A stretch of 9,349 bases of DNA from Nitrosopumilaceae archaeon. Its GTDB lineage: Archaea > Thermoproteota > Nitrososphaeria > Nitrososphaerales > Nitrosopumilaceae. The translations under genes and the position numbers were made by a program. Numbering within the stretch: the first letter of the stretch is position 1; each line of letters starts with the position of its first letter. The notes beneath the pieces were generated by a model that ran no database searches, had not been told where the DNA came from, and saw nothing but the letters and a program-made list of their open reading frames with translations. Positions 6,448-9,349 of this stretch are shown here, in pieces. The stretch lies in contig JAHRAP010000067.1 of NCBI GenBank assembly GCA_020027255.1, positions 1 through 9,349 on the forward strand, given 5' to 3'.

Positions 6448-6455
6448 TTTTAAAC
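6448..6455 (+). promoter_or_regulatory. TATA-like box of tRNA-Asp
   Basis: TTTTAAAC is centred about 29 nt before the first base of the tRNA. It lies in the 82-nt AT-rich gap between the two divergent tRNA genes, which holds no other gene. Confidence 0.35.
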
Positions 6456-6480
6456 TAATGTTGCTATTAAATTATAACGC

Positions 6481-6555
6481 GCCCTTGTAGTATAGTCTGG
6501 TCTAGAATTCGGCCCTGTCACGGCTGAGACGCGTGTTCAAATCCCGCCGAGGGCG
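6481..6555 (+). tRNA. tRNA-Asp (anticodon GTC)
   Basis: 75 nt, no intron, CCA not encoded. The acceptor stem GCCCTTG pairs with CGAGGGC (one T-G pair), with discriminator G73. The anticodon stem CGGCC/GGCTG encloses CTGTCAC, giving GTC. G73, G10-U25 and C38 all agree with aspartate identity. The T-loop TTCAAAT is standard. Two irregularities: the T-stem GCGTG/CCCGC has a U52-C62 mismatch, and the D-stem GTAT/GAAT has an A12-A23 mismatch plus two G-U pairs. The last 19 bp overlap the 3' end of the convergent monophosphatase gene. Confidence 0.88.
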
Positions 6556-7337
6556 TTTACACATTTTGATACATATTTTATCATGTTTTTATTAACTGCA
6601 ATGAAAGATAATTTTCTATTATGAAAATCACCTACAAGTGGTTTTAAATTACAATCTAAAATTAATCCTCCTGACTCATTTATCAATAAATATCCTGCAG
6701 CTATATCTTGTATTCTAATTTTTGACCGTAAACCTAAAATTATATCAATTAAACCTCGTGCAAAAAAAGCCATTTCTAACGCGTTAGCTCCCAAACGTCT
6801 TATATGGTTACATGTTTTAAATATTGGTAATAATTTCGTTAATAATTCTATTGAATCAGCAGATATATTTATACTGATTATTTTATTTATCGTCTTGTGT
6901 ATCATGATCTTTCGGTTATTATAATATGCTCCTTTTCCTTTTGACGCATGGTATATATCCTTTGAGACTAAATCAATTATTACACAATCTGTTATGTCAC
7001 TAAAACTATTACCTATTGAATATGCTAACGAACAACAAAAAAATGGAATTCCTCTGATTGCATTTGCTGTTCCATCCATAGCATCCATTATTACCACTCC
7101 GCTTGATTTTTCTAATATTTTGATTTTACCGCATTCTTCTCCAAGTATTGTACATGCAAAACCAATTTTTTGAAAATAATCAATAACCACTTCTTCTGCA
7201 ACAATGTCTATTTTTCTAGATATATCTCCTCCTGCACCTTTACCACATTTGATAGCAGCTTCTTTAGTACCTATAATTTGATTAACTGTTTTATATACTA
7301 GTAATGACGCATTGATAAGAATTTCAATTATTTCCAC
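6537..7337 (-). CDS. Inositol-monophosphatase-family phosphatase
   Basis: Mg2+-dependent sugar-phosphate phosphatase of the IMPase superfamily, 266 aa. Archaeal members hydrolyse inositol-1-phosphate, fructose-1,6-bisphosphate, or both. GGDISRKIDIVAEE (36-49) precedes the metal site: GEE with Glu 67, then MDAMDGT with Asp 85 and Asp 88, and DIAAG with Asp 211 followed by ESGG. The motifs deviate from the usual DPLDGTTNF and WD: Ala replaces Pro at 86, Ala replaces the second Thr at 91, and Gln 210 replaces Trp. Metal ligands are kept, so it is probably active; substrate cannot be told. The GTG start at 7337 is chosen because a TATA-like stretch (7358-7370) is centred about 26 nt upstream. The last six codons and stop run antisense through tRNA-Asp. 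Confidence 0.85.
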   Translation of the reverse strand: MEIIEILINASLLVYKTVNQIIGTKEAAIKCGKGAGGDISRKIDIVAEEVVIDYFQKIGFACTILGEECGKIKILEKSSGVVIMDAMDGTANAIRGIPFFCCSLAYSIGNSFSDITDCVIIDLVSKDIYHASKGKGAYYNNRKIMIHKTINKIISINISADSIELLTKLLPIFKTCNHIRRLGANALEMAFFARGLIDIILGLRSKIRIQDIAAGYLLINESGGLILDCNLKPLVGDFHNRKLSFIAVNKNMIKYVSKCVNALGGI

Positions 7338-7357
7338 ACGACCATTCTTTTTTGCAG

Positions 7358-7370
7358 TAATTTAATTTTA
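7358..7370 (-). promoter_or_regulatory. TATA-like box of the monophosphatase gene
   Basis: On the minus strand it reads TAAAATTAAATTA, centred about 26 nt before the GTG at 7337. It suggests a leaderless message and supports that non-ATG start. Confidence 0.4.
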
Positions 7371-7386
7371 ATTAATAATTGAAAGC

Positions 7387-7396
7387 ATAAATAATA
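7387..7396 (+). promoter_or_regulatory. TATA-like box of the 368-aa protein gene
   Basis: ATAAATAATA is centred 23.5 nt before the GTG at 7415, matching the spacing of the other promoters here. The surrounding gap (7338-7414) is AT-rich and carries both divergent promoters, nothing else seen. Confidence 0.4.
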
Positions 7397-7414
7397 ATAC
7401 GTAACTTCATTAAT

Positions 7415-8521
7415 GTGAGTAGTAAAAACGATGTCATATTTAAGAAAGAATCATTGTTAAACACAAAACCTGGACAACAAATCATTAAAAATAGATTATT
7501 CAAAACTAAAGGATACGAACAATTTATCAGATATCGTGAAGAATCAATTTTAGAATTTTCTAAATTGTCAACTAGATTCGCCAAAGATTTGTCATATTTG
7601 ATTAAATCTGATTCCAATACATATGATACGCAGCAAAAATTTTCTAATGTGTATGGTTCTGACTTTGAGTTAAAACCTTCATTAATAGATTCTACTAAAT
7701 TAAAATTAATAAACATGGATGTACTATCTGATCGAGTTGCTCGAATACTTAATTCAAATTTTATCAAAATGACTATGCCTATATTTATGGCACTCTACGA
7801 CTCGTCTTCTAATTTCTATGGGGATGATAATCATGATGATCTTCGTGAAAATCTATTGTATGGACATTTAATTGCCATAGATCTAAGTGAACCAATGGAT
7901 AGGATAATTGATAAAGACGAAGATCTAGAATATTTAAATGATTATAAATTCCTGAATCCATATATTCTCAAATTAGCTAATGACAAAATATCAAAATGTG
8001 GAAATGACGTGATGCGTGAGTTCAATAATGGATTCAAAGAAGCTATAAATGGACAAAAAGCTGATCACGAATTAAAATCAAAACACACAAACATTAGCGA
8101 AGACGAAATGGATTACTGTTATAAAAAGTATCGTGCGGTGATAGGAACCGCTGGAAAAAATATGGCTTTGTGTAGGCGTCCACTGGGTGAAATATTCTAC
8201 TTGGGCATGTCCAAAGCTGCAGAGTGTACTGGATGTGGAAACGAGATCGAAGACGCAATAAAGAATAAGTCTATCAAAGTACCATCGTGGCCTCTATATT
8301 TTTATTCTTTAACTGGAGACGTAACCAAGTGCTTTGAACTCACACTCCAAAAAAGTGAGATATACATCAAAGAAGCTCAACTAGCACTCGACATGTTGCC
8401 AGAAGATTTTTCTCATAAAGAATTTCTTAAGTTTTTGTTTCTTACTGTTAGACATTACAATCATTTTTGGTATAATCAATTGAAGAAGGAAAATTTACAA
8501 CAATTTGTGGTTTCAGAATGA
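7415..8521 (+). CDS. Uncharacterised 368-aa protein with CxxC motif, upstream of rfcL
   Basis: I do not recognise this protein. It is soluble and mostly helical, with no signal peptide or membrane segment. Six cysteines all lie in the C-terminal half: 195, 235, 253, 271, 274 and 306. C235, C253 and the pair ECTGC (271-274) could bind zinc or an Fe-S cluster, which is inference. The most conserved-looking part is about 235-350: YRAVIGTAGKNMALCRRPLGE, then FYLGMSKAAECTGCGNEIEDA (these runs overlap the cysteines) and VPSWPLYFYSLTGD. An acidic stretch lies at 137-142 and 161-175. The GTG start is chosen because an in-frame stop lies at 7388 and no in-frame ATG is nearer than well inside the protein. 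Its TGA overlaps the rfcL ATG, so the two are probably co-translated, hinting at a replication or repair role. Primase large subunit was considered and does not fit. Confidence 0.8.
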   Translation: MSSKNDVIFKKESLLNTKPGQQIIKNRLFKTKGYEQFIRYREESILEFSKLSTRFAKDLSYLIKSDSNTYDTQQKFSNVYGSDFELKPSLIDSTKLKLINMDVLSDRVARILNSNFIKMTMPIFMALYDSSSNFYGDDNHDDLRENLLYGHLIAIDLSEPMDRIIDKDEDLEYLNDYKFLNPYILKLANDKISKCGNDVMREFNNGFKEAINGQKADHELKSKHTNISEDEMDYCYKKYRAVIGTAGKNMALCRRPLGEIFYLGMSKAAECTGCGNEIEDAIKNKSIKVPSWPLYFYSLTGDVTKCFELTLQKSEIYIKEAQLALDMLPEDFSHKEFLKFLFLTVRHYNHFWYNQLKKENLQQFVVSE

Positions 8522-9349
8522 TCTGGTCTGATAAACATAAGCCTGTAAACATAATAGATATGATTGGAAACGAACTTGTGAGATTAGAAGTAATAAATTG
8601 GATCCAAAATTGGGAAAAAGGTACAAAACCTCTCATGTTGATAGGGCCTGCTGGTGTAGGTAAAACTACTATTGTTGGCATACTAGCACGAAAATTAGGA
8701 TACGATGTAATCTCTCTCAATGCAAGTGATCTGAGAAACAAACAACAAATCAATGATGTTCTAAATCCAATTCTAAATAATTTGAGTTTGTTTGGCAAAG
8801 CTATGATTTTCATTGATGAAGTTGATGGTATACATGGAAGACATGACTATGGTGGAGTAGACGCATTGATCAAAATTTTAAAAATACCATTAATTCCAAT
8901 AATATTAGCTGCAAACTCTGTAGCCGCAGATAAAATGAAGAATATTAAAAAAGCAACACAAACAATATATTTTCACCACATACCTCCAAGGCTTCTTTTA
9001 TTATACTCATTACATATATTACAAAAAGAACAATCTGTATTGCCATATGATAAACTTAAAAATATTATAAGAAACTCTAATGGCGATATGAGATTTATGA
9101 TTAATTCATTACAAACTGCAGTAACGGGATCAAAAATAACTCAAACAAAATCTTTCATCGATCAAAACATCGAAGAATGTATAAATAATTTTTTTGCTGC
9201 GCCATCTCAAGATCAAGCTAGGAAAATTTTGTATTCTTTACAAATAGACCCGTATGCGAAAATTAATGCTTTTTATTCGAGTATTATTAGCACTCCCTCT
9301 GATAATCTGAATAAAATGTTACAGTCTTTATCACGAGCTGATATTCTAT
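8518..9349 (+). CDS. rfcL: Replication factor C large subunit (5' part, cut by window edge)
   Basis: Clamp-loader ATPase subunit that, with RfcS, opens PCNA and places it on primed DNA. 277 codons are present and the frame is open at the right edge; the family runs to about 400-550 aa, so the C-terminal collar is missing. Walker A GPAGVGKT is at 43-50, and SLNASD (66-71) is typical of RFC. Walker B FIDEVDGI is at 98-105, the sensor 1 region LAAN at 130-133, and NGDMRFMINSLQ supplies the sensor 2 arginine. The opening MIWSDKHKP fits RfcL rather than RfcS. The ATG overlaps the TGA of the upstream gene (ATGA), and no strong Shine-Dalgarno sequence is seen, so translation is likely coupled. Confidence 0.94.
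   Translation, partial: MIWSDKHKPVNIIDMIGNELVRLEVINWIQNWEKGTKPLMLIGPAGVGKTTIVGILARKLGYDVISLNASDLRNKQQINDVLNPILNNLSLFGKAMIFIDEVDGIHGRHDYGGVDALIKILKIPLIPIILAANSVAADKMKNIKKATQTIYFHHIPPRLLLLYSLHILQKEQSVLPYDKLKNIIRNSNGDMRFMINSLQTAVTGSKITQTKSFIDQNIEECINNFFAAPSQDQARKILYSLQIDPYAKINAFYSSIISTPSDNLNKMLQSLSRADIL

Noticed and set aside
6399..6480. Short inverted repeat ATTAGT...ACTAAT between the two tRNAs as a terminator or small RNA
   Set aside because: Only six base pairs in very AT-rich DNA between two divergent genes, so a terminator makes no sense and chance explains it.
7372..7767. Minus-strand reading frame opposite the start of the 368-aa gene
   Set aside because: It would overlap the promoter region of the divergent pair, has a low-complexity hydrophobic translation and lacks an upstream TATA-like box.
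7415..8521. Considered the 368-aa protein as DNA primase large subunit (PriL)
   Set aside because: The cysteine pattern and surrounding residues do not resemble the PriL C-terminal Fe-S domain; position next to rfcL alone is not enough.
8448..8813. Minus-strand reading frame across the 368-aa gene and rfcL junction
   Set aside because: It is antisense to the RfcL Walker A and B region; the plus strand is clearly coding.
1..9349. CRISPR arrays, insertion sequences, integrase sites or a defence/biosynthetic cluster
   Set aside because: No spaced direct repeats, transposase, integrase or terminal inverted repeats were seen. The tRNAs are flanked by ordinary core genes rather than integrated DNA.

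Overview
The window is strongly AT-rich, tightly packed archaeal DNA, and looks chromosomal. Alba chromatin protein, the clamp-loader large subunit RfcL, tRNAs without encoded CCA, TATA-like boxes about 23-29 nt upstream of start codons and almost no Shine-Dalgarno sequences all point to an archaeon. The specific protein types (an Alba beginning MSNDSRDTIFIGKKPLMAYV, a PadR beginning MSEWLKRVG, this Sdh set, an ArgH beginning MYRSR) fit a low-GC ammonia-oxidiser-type lineage (Thaumarchaeota/Nitrososphaerota). The lineage is inferred from remembered family resemblance, not from a search.

Layout. 1-116 is the 3' end of a gene whose last residues resemble arginyl-tRNA synthetase but stop just before that enzyme's most conserved block. 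250-537 is alba. 608-1114 (-) is a PadR-family regulator whose predicted transcription start sits inside a perfect 16-bp palindrome. Divergent from it, 1196-4486 is a complete four-gene succinate dehydrogenase operon in the order A-C-D-B with 0-5 nt between genes. 4476-4811 (-) is a DUF59/MIP18-type Fe-S assembly protein, overlapping sdhB tail to tail and sharing a palindromic TATA box with argH (4858-6333). Two divergent tRNA genes follow, tRNA-Lys(TTT) on the minus strand and tRNA-Asp(GTC) on the plus strand. Each overlaps the 3' end of the protein gene converging on it (argH and an inositol-monophosphatase-family gene, 6537-7337 (-)). 7415-8521 is an unrecognised 368-aa protein with a CxxC motif, coupled by ATGA overlap to rfcL, which runs off the right edge.

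How they fit together. SdhABCD links the TCA cycle to the quinone pool, and the neighbouring DUF59 protein could help supply the Fe-S clusters of SdhB. ArgH makes arginine. The right end is a replication unit of RfcL plus an unknown partner. I see no mobile element, CRISPR array, defence island or biosynthetic cluster. The region is largely core genome. The best leads are the unknown protein coupled to rfcL, the PadR palindrome, the truncated synthetase-like tail, the symmetrical shared promoter, and the two structurally irregular tRNAs embedded in gene ends.
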